Assembly (NCBI RefSeq): GCF_014897315.1
Contig: NZ_JABUYL010000002.1
Span: 62,001 to 126,000, forward strand
Length of the DNA: 64,000 nucleotides
Direction: 5' to 3'
DNA from: Proteus sp. FME41
GTDB lineage: Bacteria > Pseudomonadota > Gammaproteobacteria > Enterobacterales > Enterobacteriaceae
The notes beneath the pieces were generated by a model. The model made no database searches. It was not told the origin of the DNA and saw only the letters and a list, made by a program, of their open reading frames with translations. Below are positions 54,558 through 64,000 of the stretch, in pieces. A program made the position numbers and the translations under genes. Each line of letters begins with the position of its first letter. Position 1 is the first letter of the stretch.

Positions 54558-55066
54558 TCATCTTTGGCTGTACTTGTACTCTCTCCGGCAAGTGCAGCCA
54601 ACCGTTCTAATTTTTCTCTTAACTTCTTCGGACTTTTCTCAGCCAAATATTTCAATGATTGAGCACTTTCTAAACTTAAGTGGCGTTTCTTTTTGGGCTC
54701 TTGCTCTTTTAATGATGATATTAAAGATCTTTTTTCCTGTTTTATTCCTAAAGCCGGATTTATTTTGATGTCTATTGAAGATAAGGATGGTAAAATTTCT
54801 TGTCTCAATGCAGAAAGTAATGACGGTGTTTCATAACGTAATCGTGTTAACCAGCTTGCGTTTGTGACTTCAATAATTAAAATAGCATTGCGGTAATTTG
54901 CGACACGGCATTTATCTTGTAAAGGAACAGGCAAAAGAGCCATGACGGCACGATTTAATTTTAGTAAAATCGTTGCACGCTGTTGTATAAGTTGTAATGT
55001 ACTTTTATTGGAACCCTCTAGTTCGACGAAGATTTTTTCCAATGATTGTGGGTAGCTATCCCGCAT
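54551..55066 (-). CDS. DUF721 (DciA-like) protein
   Basis: The 171-residue protein has a DUF721/DciA-type domain in its first ~100 residues (LIQQRATILLKLNRAVMALLPVPLQDKCRVANYRNAIL and ASWLTRLRYETPSLLSALR) and a basic, helical C-terminal tail. DciA proteins load the replicative helicase DnaB in bacteria without DnaC; in enterobacteria DnaC usually does this, so the role here is uncertain. I start at the ATG at 55066, which has TGGAG about 9 bases upstream; the frame extends further only with a TTG. It is divergent from secM and convergent with lpxC. Confidence 0.75.
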   Translation of the reverse strand: MRDSYPQSLEKIFVELEGSNKSTLQLIQQRATILLKLNRAVMALLPVPLQDKCRVANYRNAILIIEVTNASWLTRLRYETPSLLSALRQEILPSLSSIDIKINPALGIKQEKRSLISSLKEQEPKKKRHLSLESAQSLKYLAEKSPKKLREKLERLAALAGESTSTAKDER

Positions 55067-55111
55067 AGATTTTGACTCCACAAAATAAAAATTAATGAGC
55101 AACGAAGGTTA

Positions 55112-55639
55112 ATGAGTATTATAAGTTTTTGGCGACAATTTGGCAGGCGATATTTTTGGTCGCATTTGCTTTTAGGGATGGTAGCAGCAGGTATTGGAAT
55201 ACCTTCGCTGTTGTCTGCTCATGCCGAAAATCCACCACAAACAGACACTCCTTCATCTCAAAATCGCCAAAGCCAAGCACTTATTGCGTTTGATAATTTA
55301 TTTCTACGTCAGAGTGTACAAAATCCTGCTTCATCCTTCACCTTTAATTACTGGCAACAGCATGCTGTAAAAAATGTGATTAAGCAGCTTTCTTTTGCAT
55401 TCACCATTAATTCTCCTGAATTGATGGTAAAAGCCAAAGATGAGCCGTCTCCTGTTTCTAATGTTGCAGAGGTCATGCTTGATACTCTGTATGCTTTACT
55501 CACAGACACTTCTTCATCAGCATTAACCCATTTTCCCCTTTCTGGTTATGCTTTAACACAGATTATCCCTTCCTATCATACCGGATTATGGCTGGCTCAA
55601 ATCCGTGGTATTCGTGCAGGACCTTACCTAACAGCGTAA
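55112..55639 (+). CDS. secM: Secretion monitor SecM (arrest peptide)
   Basis: SecM is a periplasm-targeted regulator whose own translation stalls when secretion is slow, exposing the secA ribosome-binding site. The 175-residue protein has an unusually long signal peptide with a hydrophobic core (HLLLGMVAAGIGIPSLLS). Near the C-terminus is the arrest motif: Tyr155, Trp160-Leu161 and GIRAGP at 166-171, with the same spacing as E. coli FxxxxWIxxxxGIRAGP. Two positions differ (Tyr for Phe, Leu for Ile). GAAGG precedes the ATG and secA follows 99 bases later. Confidence 0.93.
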   Translation: MSIISFWRQFGRRYFWSHLLLGMVAAGIGIPSLLSAHAENPPQTDTPSSQNRQSQALIAFDNLFLRQSVQNPASSFTFNYWQQHAVKNVIKQLSFAFTINSPELMVKAKDEPSPVSNVAEVMLDTLYALLTDTSSSALTHFPLSGYALTQIIPSYHTGLWLAQIRGIRAGPYLTA

Positions 55640-55672
55640 AGAAGTCACTTAATCTAATAAGATTATGATTAT

Positions 55673-55695
55673 CTCTGTTGGTCGATAAAACAGAG
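55673..55695 (+). promoter_or_regulatory. Hairpin in the secM-secA spacer
   Basis: CTCTGTT (55673-55679) pairs with AACAGAG (55689-55695). In E. coli a secM-secA hairpin hides the secA ribosome-binding site until SecM stalls. This one lies about 45 bases before the secA ATG and could be part of such a structure; a fuller fold was not computed. Confidence 0.45.
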
Positions 55696-55738
55696 GCTGT
55701 TTTCGGCGTAATCGCGCTATAAATGAGAATAAAGATTT

Positions 55739-58447
55739 ATGTTAGGTAAAATTGTAACTAAAATTTTTGGTAGTCGTAATGACCGTTCTATTCGTCGTAT
55801 GCGTAAAGTAGTTGTTGATATTAATAAATTAGAACCAGAATTTGAAAAATTAACCGATGACGAACTAAAAGCAAAAACAAATGAATTTCGCGAGCGCTTA
55901 AATAAGGGTGAAAAAGAAGAAGATATTTTACCCGAAGCGTTTGCAACAGTACGTGAAGCCAGTAAACGTGTATTTGGTATGCGTCACTTCGACGTCCAGT
56001 TAATTGGTGGTATGGTGCTTAATGAGCGCTGTATTGCAGAAATGCGTACAGGTGAAGGTAAAACCTTAACGGCAACATTACCTGCGTATTTAAATGCACT
56101 ATCAGGTAAAGGGGTACACGTTGTTACCGTCAATGACTACTTGGCACAGCGTGACGCCGAAAACAACCGTCCATTATTCGAATTTTTAGGATTAAGTGTC
56201 GGTATCAACTTACCAAATATGGCGCCACCAGTAAAACGTGAAGCCTATAATGCTGATATTACTTACGGAACTAACAATGAATTTGGTTTCGATTATCTGC
56301 GTGACAACATGGCATTTAGCCCACAAGAACGTGTTCAGCGTAAATTACACTATGCTTTAGTGGATGAGGTTGACTCAATCTTAATCGATGAAGCACGTAC
56401 ACCTCTTATCATTTCAGGCCCAGCAGAAGACAGTTCTGAACTTTATATCCAAATGAATAAAGTTATTCCTCATTTGGTTTCTCAAGAAAAAGAAGATTCA
56501 GATACTTTCCAAGGCGAAGGGGATTATTCTGTTGATGAAAAATCGCGTCAAGTCAATATCACAGAACGCGGTCTGGTTAAAATTGAAGGGTTATTAGCAG
56601 AAGCAGGCATGATGAAAGAAGGGGAATCTTTATATTCACCCGCAAATATCATGCTAATGCACCATGTAACAGCAGCATTACGTGCGCATGCATTATTTAC
56701 TAAAGATGTTGATTACATTGTTAAAGATGGCGAAGTTATCATTGTGGACGAGCATACAGGCCGTACAATGCAAGGTCGTCGTTGGTCGGATGGTTTACAC
56801 CAAGCGGTTGAAGCAAAAGAAGGTGTAAAAATCCAGAATGAGAACCAAACACTAGCATCAATCACTTTCCAGAACTATTTCCGTTTATACGAAAAATTAG
56901 CAGGGATGACGGGTACTGCGGATACTGAAGCGTTTGAATTTAACTCTATTTATCGTTTAGAAACCATTGTTATCCCAACTAACCGCCCAATGGTACGTAA
57001 AGATCTCCCTGACTTAGTGTATATGAATGAGCAAGGTAAATTTGCAGCCATTATTGAAGATATTCGTGAGCGGACTAAAAATGGCCAACCTGTTCTTGTA
57101 GGTACCATTTCAATTGAAAAATCAGAAGAAATTTCGAATGCATTAACGAAAGCTAATGTTCACCATAACGTGCTGAATGCAAAATTCCACGCAATGGAAG
57201 CTGACATTATTGCTAATGCAGGCTTACCTTCTGCTGTTACTATTGCAACTAACATGGCAGGTCGTGGTACCGATATCGTGTTAGGTGGTAGTTGGCAAAC
57301 AGAATTAGCTAAACTTGAAGAACCTACTGAAGAACAAATTGAAGAAGTCAAAGCAAAATGGAAAGAGCGTCATGATGCAGTATTAGCTTCAGGTGGTTTA
57401 CATATCATCGGTACTGAACGTCATGAATCTCGTCGTATTGATAACCAGTTACGTGGTCGTGCGGGCCGTCAAGGAGATGAAGGTTCTTCTCGCTTCTATT
57501 TATCAATGGAAGACTCCTTAATGCGTATTTTTGCCTCAGATAAAGTCTCTGGCATGATGCGTAAATTAGGTATGAATGAAACAGAAGCAATTGAACATCC
57601 ATGGGTAACTAAAGCGATTGCTAATGCACAACGCAAAGTGGAAAACCGCAACTTTGATATTCGTAAACAATTACTTGATTATGATGATGTAGCGAGTGAT
57701 CAGCGCCGTGCAATTTACTCTCAGCGTAATGAGTTGTTGGATGTGGGTGATGTCAGTGAAACAATTGACAGTATTCGTCAAGATGTCTTCACTACGGTAA
57801 TCGACAACTATATTCCACCTCAATCACTCGAAGAAATGTGGGATATTGAAGGCCTAACATCATGCTTACAAAAAGACTTTGATTTACATTTACCAATCAA
57901 AGAATGGTTAGATAAAGAGCCTGAATTACATGAAGAAACATTACGTGAGCGTATTTTAGAAAAATCTATCGAAGTCTATAAAGCAAAAGAAGAAGTCGTG
58001 AGTGCTGAGATGATGCGTAACTTTGAAAAAGGCGTGATGTTACAAACGCTGGATTCTCTGTGGAAAGAGCACTTGGCTGCGATGGATTATTTACGTCAAG
58101 GTATCCACTTACGTGGTTACGCGCAAAAAGATCCAAAACAAGAGTACAAACGTGAATCATTCGCGATGTTTGCGAGTATGCTGGAATCACTGAAATATGA
58201 AGTGATCAGCACATTAAGCAAAGTACAGGTTCGTTTACCTGAAGAAGTTGAAGAATTAGAACGTCGTCGTCGTGAAGAGGCTGAACGTCTAGCAAAACAA
58301 CAGCAATTAAGCCATGAAGTGACAAAAGAATCTCAAATGTCAGCGGTCGATGGTCAAGTTGCGGCAGGTAAAAAGGTAGGTCGTAATGAACCTTGTCCTT
58401 GTGGTTCGGGTAAGAAATTTAAACATTGTCATGGACAATTAGGTTAA
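55739..58447 (+). CDS. secA: Preprotein translocase ATPase SecA
   Basis: SecA drives protein export through SecYEG. The 902-residue protein has Walker [14 protein letters not shown] near residue 102, Walker [22 protein letters not shown] near residue 207, helicase-motif block [14 protein letters not shown] near residue 503, the [20 protein letters not shown] motif, the helical scaffold/wing region, and the C-terminal zinc-binding tail [19 protein letters not shown] that binds SecB. Length equals E. coli. The ribosome-binding site is weak, as expected for SecM-controlled translation. mutT, which follows in E. coli, is absent. Confidence 0.98.
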   Translation: MLGKIVTKIFGSRNDRSIRRMRKVVVDINKLEPEFEKLTDDELKAKTNEFRERLNKGEKEEDILPEAFATVREASKRVFGMRHFDVQLIGGMVLNERCIAEMRTGEGKTLTATLPAYLNALSGKGVHVVTVNDYLAQRDAENNRPLFEFLGLSVGINLPNMAPPVKREAYNADITYGTNNEFGFDYLRDNMAFSPQERVQRKLHYALVDEVDSILIDEARTPLIISGPAEDSSELYIQMNKVIPHLVSQEKEDSDTFQGEGDYSVDEKSRQVNITERGLVKIEGLLAEAGMMKEGESLYSPANIMLMHHVTAALRAHALFTKDVDYIVKDGEVIIVDEHTGRTMQGRRWSDGLHQAVEAKEGVKIQNENQTLASITFQNYFRLYEKLAGMTGTADTEAFEFNSIYRLETIVIPTNRPMVRKDLPDLVYMNEQGKFAAIIEDIRERTKNGQPVLVGTISIEKSEEISNALTKANVHHNVLNAKFHAMEADIIANAGLPSAVTIATNMAGRGTDIVLGGSWQTELAKLEEPTEEQIEEVKAKWKERHDAVLASGGLHIIGTERHESRRIDNQLRGRAGRQGDEGSSRFYLSMEDSLMRIFASDKVSGMMRKLGMNETEAIEHPWVTKAIANAQRKVENRNFDIRKQLLDYDDVASDQRRAIYSQRNELLDVGDVSETIDSIRQDVFTTVIDNYIPPQSLEEMWDIEGLTSCLQKDFDLHLPIKEWLDKEPELHEETLRERILEKSIEVYKAKEEVVSAEMMRNFEKGVMLQTLDSLWKEHLAAMDYLRQGIHLRGYAQKDPKQEYKRESFAMFASMLESLKYEVISTLSKVQVRLPEEVEELERRRREEAERLAKQQQLSHEVTKESQMSAVDGQVAAGKKVGRNEPCPCGSGKKFKHCHGQLG

Positions 58448-58496
58448 TTGATCACTTTATGATGATGACTATTTTATTAGTCGATTAAAATAGAAT

Positions 58497-58526
58497 GCCC
58501 GCTTAGTGATAAGCGGGCTTTTTTTA
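58497..58526 (+). terminator. Terminator after secA
   Basis: GCCCGCTTA (58497-58505) pairs perfectly with TAAGCGGGC (58510-58518) around a 4-base loop and is followed by a run of T residues. Confidence 0.9.
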
Positions 58527-58537
58527 CAGCGAATAAA

Positions 58538-58987
58538 CTAGATTGAAGAACGAAGAGGAGAAAGATGACTTTTAGTTATTTTTTTTTCTGGCAATTGTTT
58601 AGGTTCAGCTAACCCCGCAATAATTGGACAGTCTGGATTATTATCGCCTTGGCAATCTTTTGCTAGATGCTCTAATGTTTGTGTCATTCTCTGCAGTTCA
58701 GCTATTTTGCGGTTAAGCTCTTCAATATGAGAAATCGCGATCAACTTTACATCTGCACTGGCTCGCTCTCCGTTATTCCATAAAACCAATAATGTTGATA
58801 TTTGTTCTGTTGAAAAACCCAGTGCACGTGAATGGCGAATAAAACGAAAACAAGCTACATCCGCTTCACTATAATCGCGATAGCCTGCATCGGTGCGAAT
58901 GGCTTTTGGAATTAAGCCAATCTGCTCATAATAACGGATCATTTTGCTTGAAATACCGGACTTTTTTGCTGCTTGACCAATATTCAT
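58538..58987 (-). CDS. cueR: Copper-responsive MerR-family activator CueR
   Basis: CueR activates copper-efflux genes when it binds Cu(I). The 149-residue protein has the MerR HTH (MNIGQAAKKSGISSKMIRYYEQIGLI), a long dimerisation helix, and the metal loop C-x7-C in CQGDNNPDCPII near residues 111-119, the CueR spacing. The C-terminus lacks the CCHH of E. coli and ends in a Lys/Ser-rich tail. The second of two adjacent ATGs is chosen because AAGGAG lies 6 bases before it. copA, its target, is the downstream neighbour on the left-reading strand's upstream side, with a CueR-type promoter. Confidence 0.9.
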   Translation of the reverse strand: MNIGQAAKKSGISSKMIRYYEQIGLIPKAIRTDAGYRDYSEADVACFRFIRHSRALGFSTEQISTLLVLWNNGERASADVKLIAISHIEELNRKIAELQRMTQTLEHLAKDCQGDNNPDCPIIAGLAEPKQLPEKKITKSHLSPLRSSI

Positions 58988-59093
58988 CATGCTCTCCTTC
59001 TCTGAAAATGAAGTGCTCTTTCTATAATATAGTTGCTTTATAATATTGAGCCAGACTCACTTAAGTCTGGCTATAAAGAGAATAAAGGTTGTT

Positions 59094-61583
59094 TTAATGG
59101 ACTTTCATTGGGGCTTGAAAACGTTTTAGCCTCAATGCGTTACCTAATACAAACACACTTGAAAGCGCCATTGCCGCTGCGGCAAATATGGGTGAAAGTA
59201 GCATCCCATTAATGGGATAGAGCATGCCTGCGGCTACTGGAATTAATAAAGCGTTATAAGCAAATGCCCAGAATAAGTTTTGTTTGATATTACGGATGGT
59301 TGCTTGGCTTAATGAAATAGCATCAACAACACCTCGTAAATCACCCGACATTAATACGACATCAGCGGCTTCAATAGCAACATCAGTTCCTGTACCAATC
59401 GCTAAGCCAACATCGGCTTGTGCAAGGGCTGGTGCATCATTGATACCATCACCAACAAAAGCCACTTTAGCACCTTTATGGCTAAATTGTTTTAAGGCTT
59501 CGACTTTTCCATCAGGAAGCACTTCAGCCGCAACTTCATCAATACCTAACTGCTTAGCAATGGCTTTTGCCGTCGCTTCGTTATCACCCGTGATCATGGC
59601 AACTCTTAGGCCTAAACCATGTAAAGCTTTGATCGCCTCAGGGGTTGTTTCTTTAATCGGATCTGCAACTGCAATAATGGCAGCAAGACGCCCATCAATG
59701 GCGGCATACAGTGGGCTTTTACCTTGTTCACCCAAATTTTTTGCTGATGAGGTAAAGTGACTGACATCCAAACTTAATTGTTTCATAAAACGATCAGCAC
59801 CGACGGATACCGTTCTTCCACCAACTGTTGCACTAACACCAAATCCCGGAACCGCCTCGAAATTTTCAACCATTGCGAGAGTTAATTCAGCCTCTTTAGC
59901 TGCATTGACAATAGCTTCTGCAATAGGATGTTCAGAATAAGTTTCAATAGCGGCAACAAGGCCTAAGACTTCGTTATATTCAAAACCTTTTGCTGGAATT
60001 AAATCCGTTAATTCAGGACGACCTTTTGTTAATGTGCCGGTTTTATCAAGGGCGACAACATCCACATCACGTAATGCTTGTAAGGCCTCGCCTTTACGAA
60101 AAAGAATACCCAACTCAGCAGCGCGACCAGTACCTACCATAATTGAAGTGGGGGTGGCTAATCCCATAGCACATGGACAAGCAATGATTAACACGGCAAC
60201 AGCATTAATCAGTGCAAATGTTAATGCGGGCTCTGGGCCAAAAGCTAACCAAATAAAGAAGGTGATGGTTGCGCCTAACATCACTGCGGGCACAAACCAC
60301 ATGGTGACTTTATCAACTAGTGCTTGAATAGGAAGTTTAGAGCCTTGCGCTTCTTCCACTAAACGAATGATTTGTGCCAATACGGTATTGGAGCCAACTT
60401 TGGTGACTTTAAAATTAAAAGCACCTGTTTTATTGATGGTTCCACCGACAACTTCAGAGCCAATCTCTTTCGATACAGGTACAGGCTCGCCTGTTATCAT
60501 ACTCTCATCAACATAAGAGCGACCGTCAACAATTTCACCATCAACGGGTATTTTTTCACCAGGGCGAACAAAAACAATATCCCCCATGACAACTTGATCA
60601 AGAGGGATTTCTACGCTTTCACCATTGCGTGAAACTCGGGCAGTCTTTGCTTGCAAGCCGACTAAACGCTTAATGGCTTGAGACGTATTCCCCTTGGCTT
60701 TTGCTTCAAGCGTTCTTCCTAACAAGATCAAGGTGACAATCACAACAGCGGCTTCAAAATAGATATTGGCTGTGCCCGCAGGTAAGACGTGAGGAATAAA
60801 GGTTGATACTACTGAATAGCCGTAAGCGGCGGCTGTACCAACAGACACTAATGAGTTCATATCGGGAGCACCCCGTAATAATGCAGGTATTCCTTTTTGG
60901 AAAAATCGTAAACCAGGGCCAAACATAACTATCGTGGCAAGGATAAATTGAATATACCAATTAAGTTGTTGCCCTAAAGTTTGGGTTACCCAGCTGTGTA
61001 CTCCGGGAATAAAGTGTGAACCCATTTCAATCATAAAGACAGGCAGGGTAAAAATAGTCGCAATAAGTAATGCTCGGCGTAACGAGCGTGCTTCTTTTTC
61101 GCGACGTTCCTCTCCTACATCTCGCGTATTAGCAGGATTATCCGATAAACGGCGAGGTTTATAGCCAGCATGTACCACGGCAACTTCTAAATCAGTGATA
61201 GAAACGACACCTGACAAATGACGTACACGGGCACGTTCAGTAGCAAGGTTAACGGTGGCTTCTAATACTCCAGGAACTTGTGCTAATGCTTTTTCAACAC
61301 GACCCACACAAGATGCACAAGTCATTTCTTCAATGGCAAGTTCAGTGATAGCTTCAGGTACTTTATAGCCTGAGCTTTCAATAGCACTGACTGCAATTGC
61401 AGGATTAGGTGTACTTGTAAATATGATATCGGCCCGCTCAGTAGCAAGATTCACAACAGCATCTTGTATTTCGGGTACTGCTTTTAATGCACGCTCGACA
61501 CGACCCACACATGATGCACATGTCATACCTTCAACAGGTAAACTCAGCCGATTGGCAGAGGACAACGTAGTCTTAGTGTTCAT
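59094..61583 (-). CDS. copA: Cu(I)-exporting P-type ATPase CopA
   Basis: CopA pumps Cu(I) from the cytosol to the periplasm. The 829-residue protein has two N-terminal metal-binding domains with GMTCASC (about residue 20) and EMTCASC (about residue 88), eight membrane helices, TGEPVPV in the actuator domain, the transport site CPC in [12 protein letters not shown], the phosphorylation motif DKTGTLTKG, the HP motif SEHPIAEAI, and [12 protein letters not shown] start at the ATG at 61583 with GAGGGGA upstream; a TTG one codon earlier is unlikely. Its promoter has the 19-base spacer of MerR-type regulation. Confidence 0.96.
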   Translation of the reverse strand: MNTKTTLSSANRLSLPVEGMTCASCVGRVERALKAVPEIQDAVVNLATERADIIFTSTPNPAIAVSAIESSGYKVPEAITELAIEEMTCASCVGRVEKALAQVPGVLEATVNLATERARVRHLSGVVSITDLEVAVVHAGYKPRRLSDNPANTRDVGEERREKEARSLRRALLIATIFTLPVFMIEMGSHFIPGVHSWVTQTLGQQLNWYIQFILATIVMFGPGLRFFQKGIPALLRGAPDMNSLVSVGTAAAYGYSVVSTFIPHVLPAGTANIYFEAAVVIVTLILLGRTLEAKAKGNTSQAIKRLVGLQAKTARVSRNGESVEIPLDQVVMGDIVFVRPGEKIPVDGEIVDGRSYVDESMITGEPVPVSKEIGSEVVGGTINKTGAFNFKVTKVGSNTVLAQIIRLVEEAQGSKLPIQALVDKVTMWFVPAVMLGATITFFIWLAFGPEPALTFALINAVAVLIIACPCAMGLATPTSIMVGTGRAAELGILFRKGEALQALRDVDVVALDKTGTLTKGRPELTDLIPAKGFEYNEVLGLVAAIETYSEHPIAEAIVNAAKEAELTLAMVENFEAVPGFGVSATVGGRTVSVGADRFMKQLSLDVSHFTSSAKNLGEQGKSPLYAAIDGRLAAIIAVADPIKETTPEAIKALHGLGLRVAMITGDNEATAKAIAKQLGIDEVAAEVLPDGKVEALKQFSHKGAKVAFVGDGINDAPALAQADVGLAIGTGTDVAIEAADVVLMSGDLRGVVDAISLSQATIRNIKQNLFWAFAYNALLIPVAAGMLYPINGMLLSPIFAAAAMALSSVFVLGNALRLKRFQAPMKVH

Positions 61584-61616
61584 CAAAAATCCCCTCTTAA
61601 ATATGGTATGAGATAA

Positions 61617-61647
61617 AGCTTAGGCTTTACCATTAGGGGAAGGTCAA
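61617..61647 (-). promoter_or_regulatory. CueR-controlled copA promoter
   Basis: On the minus strand TTGACC (61642-61647), a 19-base spacer and TAAGCT (61617-61622) form a promoter. The long spacer is typical of MerR-family targets and holds an imperfect inverted repeat CTTCCCC...TGGTAAAG. TTGACCTTCCCC is very close to the start of the E. coli copA promoter as I recall it. Confidence 0.88.
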
Positions 61648-61794
61648 GGCTTATATCATGATTTGTTTTTTTATTTTTAATGGTTATTTTTCTTTTAATT
61701 CAATTGATTATATTCTTATTGTTGTGCTTTGTATTTTATTTAAAGATTAAAGAACGGTAAATTATCTGAAATAAGAAAGAATAAGATAGAGAAA

Positions 61795-61829
61795 TAAAAA
61801 ACCCGCTTATTGTGATAACAAGCGGGTTT
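61795..61829 (-). terminator. Terminator after the hemagglutinin gene
   Basis: On the minus strand AAACCCGCTT/AAGCGGGTTT (61820-61829 and 61799-61808) is followed by a T-run. It lies about 45 bases beyond the exoprotein stop codon. The stretch 61648-61794 contains no gene. Confidence 0.88.
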
Positions 61830-61871
61830 GGCTTACAAAAGAATAGGCATTACTCTTTTATGGAGTGTCTA

Positions 61872-64000
61872 CTATTTTTCAGAAATAGACGATTTTGTGT
61901 TTACAGTTTCATTCACTTTAACTGGTGATTTTAATGATAAGTCACCACCTGCCAGTTGTTTCACTAAATCAACGGCTGATGATTTCAGATCAAGGTCTGC
62001 ACCTGCTTCGTATTGATGACCTTCAATATTGTTTAATTGAACGTTACTACCGCCTAAATCAACCTGACCTTGCTCACTTTTAATTTCAGCGCCTGTAAGC
62101 TTAGTTGTACCACTTACGTTTAATGAAATATCATTTTTGCTTGTTAAGGTTGTAGTTTGAGTAACTGCATCATTATCAATATGAGAAACTTTAATATCCG
62201 CATTGGCTGTATGACCTTCAGCGCCAGTTACGATATTTTTGATACCGTTACCCACAGTGCCAACACCTTTATCAATTTTGGCTTTTGTCTCGCCACTGAT
62301 ACCGGTTTTATCTGCGATAGTGGAAGAAAGTGAATGGTATTTATCAGAGATAACATCTGTTGCAGATTTAATACCTGAATCAATGGTCTCTTTGATCGTA
62401 TCTTCTAATAATGATCCACCTGCCTTGGCTGTTTTATCAACTTGACTAGATTTAGGATCATTGTTGTGGTTATAGCCAACATTGACATCAACACTAACAT
62501 GACGATCACTGTCTTTCTGGCTAGTTACTGTAAAGTCGCCGTCCACATTACCCGTTACATTATTCGCAGAAATATTTGCACCAGAAAGAGCGAAATTTTT
62601 GTCGCTATTTACAGTTAATGTGCCTGTTTCTACTGAAGCATTTTGGTGTGTGGATTTTTGTTGATCTTCGACGTTGACTAAAACTTTACCACCAATATCA
62701 TGGATAGAGGTTGCTGGGTTTTCTTCAGTCACTTCTTTTGGCGTCGTATTGGTTTGCTTGCCATTTAAAGAGATATCAGTACCCCAATTATTTTTGTAAT
62801 CCGTGGATTGTGCAGATGTCAGCGTAGTATCACCAGATTGAGAGGTTAATTGCGTATCTTTGCTATTAACTTTAGTACCTTGAAGATTAACCGAGCTACC
62901 GTTAACAGTTAAATTACCTTGGTTAGCAATGGTTCCACCTTCACGAGAAACACTCTTCTCATCTTGCTTGCCAATAGCAAATTCAGCGCCACCTAACCCA
63001 TTGACAGAAGATGATTTATCTCCTGCTTTTTGACCAAAGCCTGCTTGTAATCCACCCGATAGGTTTTTACCTGTTTCAGTACGTTGAGATTCAGTAGATT
63101 GGAAATCAACCTTATTCGTTGCCGTTAAAGCGACATCGTTTTCACTGGTAACATGTGTACCTTGTAACGTTAGATTGTGGCCTGAATTTAGCTCGATACC
63201 TTGAGAACCATTTACAGATCCTGCTTGTGCTGTTGTTTGATCTTTTTGATGATTTGCTCCACCTGCTTTAAAGCCACCACCATAATCTTTACTGTCTGGT
63301 GTTGTACCTACTTTTAGGTTTGCGCTACCATTCACGTTATGTTGGCTTTCAGTATGAGTATCTGTTGCTTGTACAAGCGTTAAATCGCCCCCAGTATTAA
63401 TGACCGTTTTACCATTTTGAGCATCAAACTTAGCACCTTCATAATGTGCATCTTCATGTACATTAATATTGATATTGCCTGCTGAGTTAAATTGGCTACT
63501 TTCAGCTTTTGTTGTCGTTAAACTAGTGTCAGTGGTTTTACCTTCACCTTTAATTGCTACAGTAATGTCTGAGCCTGTTTTGGTACTGACACCAACTTGT
63601 CCCCCTCCCGTTGTTTCATGGAAGGACTCTTGGTGTTTATTTTGCGCAGCTTCACTAGTATGAGTGTTAGCAGTTAGCGCAACATCACCTTGGGTTGATT
63701 GATAATGAGTTCCTTGGTCATGTAAGGTGTTATTGCTGTCAGTATTAATTTTACCGGCAGTAATTGAGGTTGAAACCGCTTGGGTATCGTTTTGTAATTT
63801 CTGGCTACCGCCACCTTTCACCCCAACTTCAACGCCTACGTTAGGCGCTTCTAAGCTACTTAAGTTAGCAAGATTACTAATGGCATCTTTAAAGGTTACT
63901 TTTTTATCAATACCTTTGTTGCTGTCTGGATTAGCAGCATCAACACCCTCTTCAACGGCTTTCTTAATGGGGTTAGTAACACCACTATAATCAAGATTAA
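61872..64000 (-). CDS. Hemagglutinin/FHA-type two-partner secretion exoprotein, C-terminal part
   Basis: The frame is open to the right edge, so the true start lies outside the window; 709 codons are visible. The protein is a long, low-complexity beta-helix type sequence rich in Gly, Ser, Thr and Asn, with many degenerate repeats such as NLTLQGTHVTSENDVAL, NLTVNGSSVNLQGTKV and NFALSGANISANNVTG, typical of FHA/CdiA-like TpsA proteins. A helical segment (about 300 codons from the end, DTIKETIDSGIKSATDVI) interrupts the repeats. It ends after a repeat-like region without a VENN motif or recognisable toxin domain. No immunity gene follows; a terminator does. The partner TpsB transporter is not in the window. 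Confidence 0.8.
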   Translation of the reverse strand, partial: NLDYSGVTNPIKKAVEEGVDAANPDSNKGIDKKVTFKDAISNLANLSSLEAPNVGVEVGVKGGGSQKLQNDTQAVSTSITAGKINTDSNNTLHDQGTHYQSTQGDVALTANTHTSEAAQNKHQESFHETTGGGQVGVSTKTGSDITVAIKGEGKTTDTSLTTTKAESSQFNSAGNININVHEDAHYEGAKFDAQNGKTVINTGGDLTLVQATDTHTESQHNVNGSANLKVGTTPDSKDYGGGFKAGGANHQKDQTTAQAGSVNGSQGIELNSGHNLTLQGTHVTSENDVALTATNKVDFQSTESQRTETGKNLSGGLQAGFGQKAGDKSSSVNGLGGAEFAIGKQDEKSVSREGGTIANQGNLTVNGSSVNLQGTKVNSKDTQLTSQSGDTTLTSAQSTDYKNNWGTDISLNGKQTNTTPKEVTEENPATSIHDIGGKVLVNVEDQQKSTHQNASVETGTLTVNSDKNFALSGANISANNVTGNVDGDFTVTSQKDSDRHVSVDVNVGYNHNNDPKSSQVDKTAKAGGSLLEDTIKETIDSGIKSATDVISDKYHSLSSTIADKTGISGETKAKIDKGVGTVGNGIKNIVTGAEGHTANADIKVSHIDNDAVTQTTTLTSKNDISLNVSGTTKLTGAEIKSEQGQVDLGGSNVQLNNIEGHQYEAGADLDLKSSAVDLVKQLAGGDLSLKSPVKVNETVNTKSSISEK

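Noticed and set aside
59284-59760. 158-codon frame antisense to copA
   Set aside because: Ala/Ser/Pro-rich shadow of the P-type ATPase domain with no start signal.
61872-62100. CdiA toxin domain at the end of the exoprotein
   Set aside because: No VENN-like motif and the last 70 residues continue the repeat-type pattern.

Overview
The window is a low-GC enterobacterial chromosome segment that most resembles Proteus or a close relative in Morganellaceae. The reasons are the AT-rich spacers, protein sequences close to but clearly diverged from E. coli, and enterobacterial gene order with local differences. I see no tRNA, rRNA, CRISPR array, transposase or prophage. Almost every gene is intact and recognisable; species assignment is an inference.

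Layout. 1-5.3 kb: the end of hcp with hcr (nitrosative stress), a small lipoprotein, an M-box Mg2+ riboswitch with mgtE, sprT, and a BigR/YgaV-type sulfur-sensing repressor with a split YeeE/YedE transporter. 5.3-17.1 kb: a cellulose locus with bcsR-Q-A-B-C on the minus strand and bcsG divergent; bcsZ, bcsE and bcsF are absent. 17.2-24.6 kb: metK, a long hairpin-rich leader before speA, speB, an acetoin reductase, mutH, and a gene-free spacer with clustered DnaA boxes that matches the position of E. coli DARS2. 24.6-33 kb: sgrR with a divergent SgrS-like small RNA, the leuLABCD operon with leader peptide and attenuator, and leuO. 33.5-36.6 kb: a long-chain acyl-CoA synthetase gene in the place where E. 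coli has ilvIH, then cra. 37.2-54.5 kb: the division and cell wall (dcw) cluster from mraZ to lpxC, complete except that the ddlB slot holds an unrecognised 118-codon ORF. 54.5-64 kb: a DUF721/DciA-like gene, secM-secA, cueR-copA, and the 3' end of a large hemagglutinin-type exoprotein gene that runs off the right edge.

The segment joins two regions that are far apart in E. coli: the metK-speAB-mutH region and the sgrR-leu-cra-dcw-secA region. The join lies in the mutH-sgrR spacer.

The most interesting points are the regulatory and missing-gene features: the orphan ORF replacing ddlB, the SgrS-like RNA without SgrT, the DARS2-like DnaA-box cluster, the Mg2+ riboswitch with a hairpin covering the mgtE ribosome-binding site, the structured speA leader between two promoter-like copies of a 12-mer, a perfect inverted repeat before the acyl-CoA synthetase gene, and a cellulose locus lacking its endoglucanase. 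I found no clear wholly new multi-gene system.
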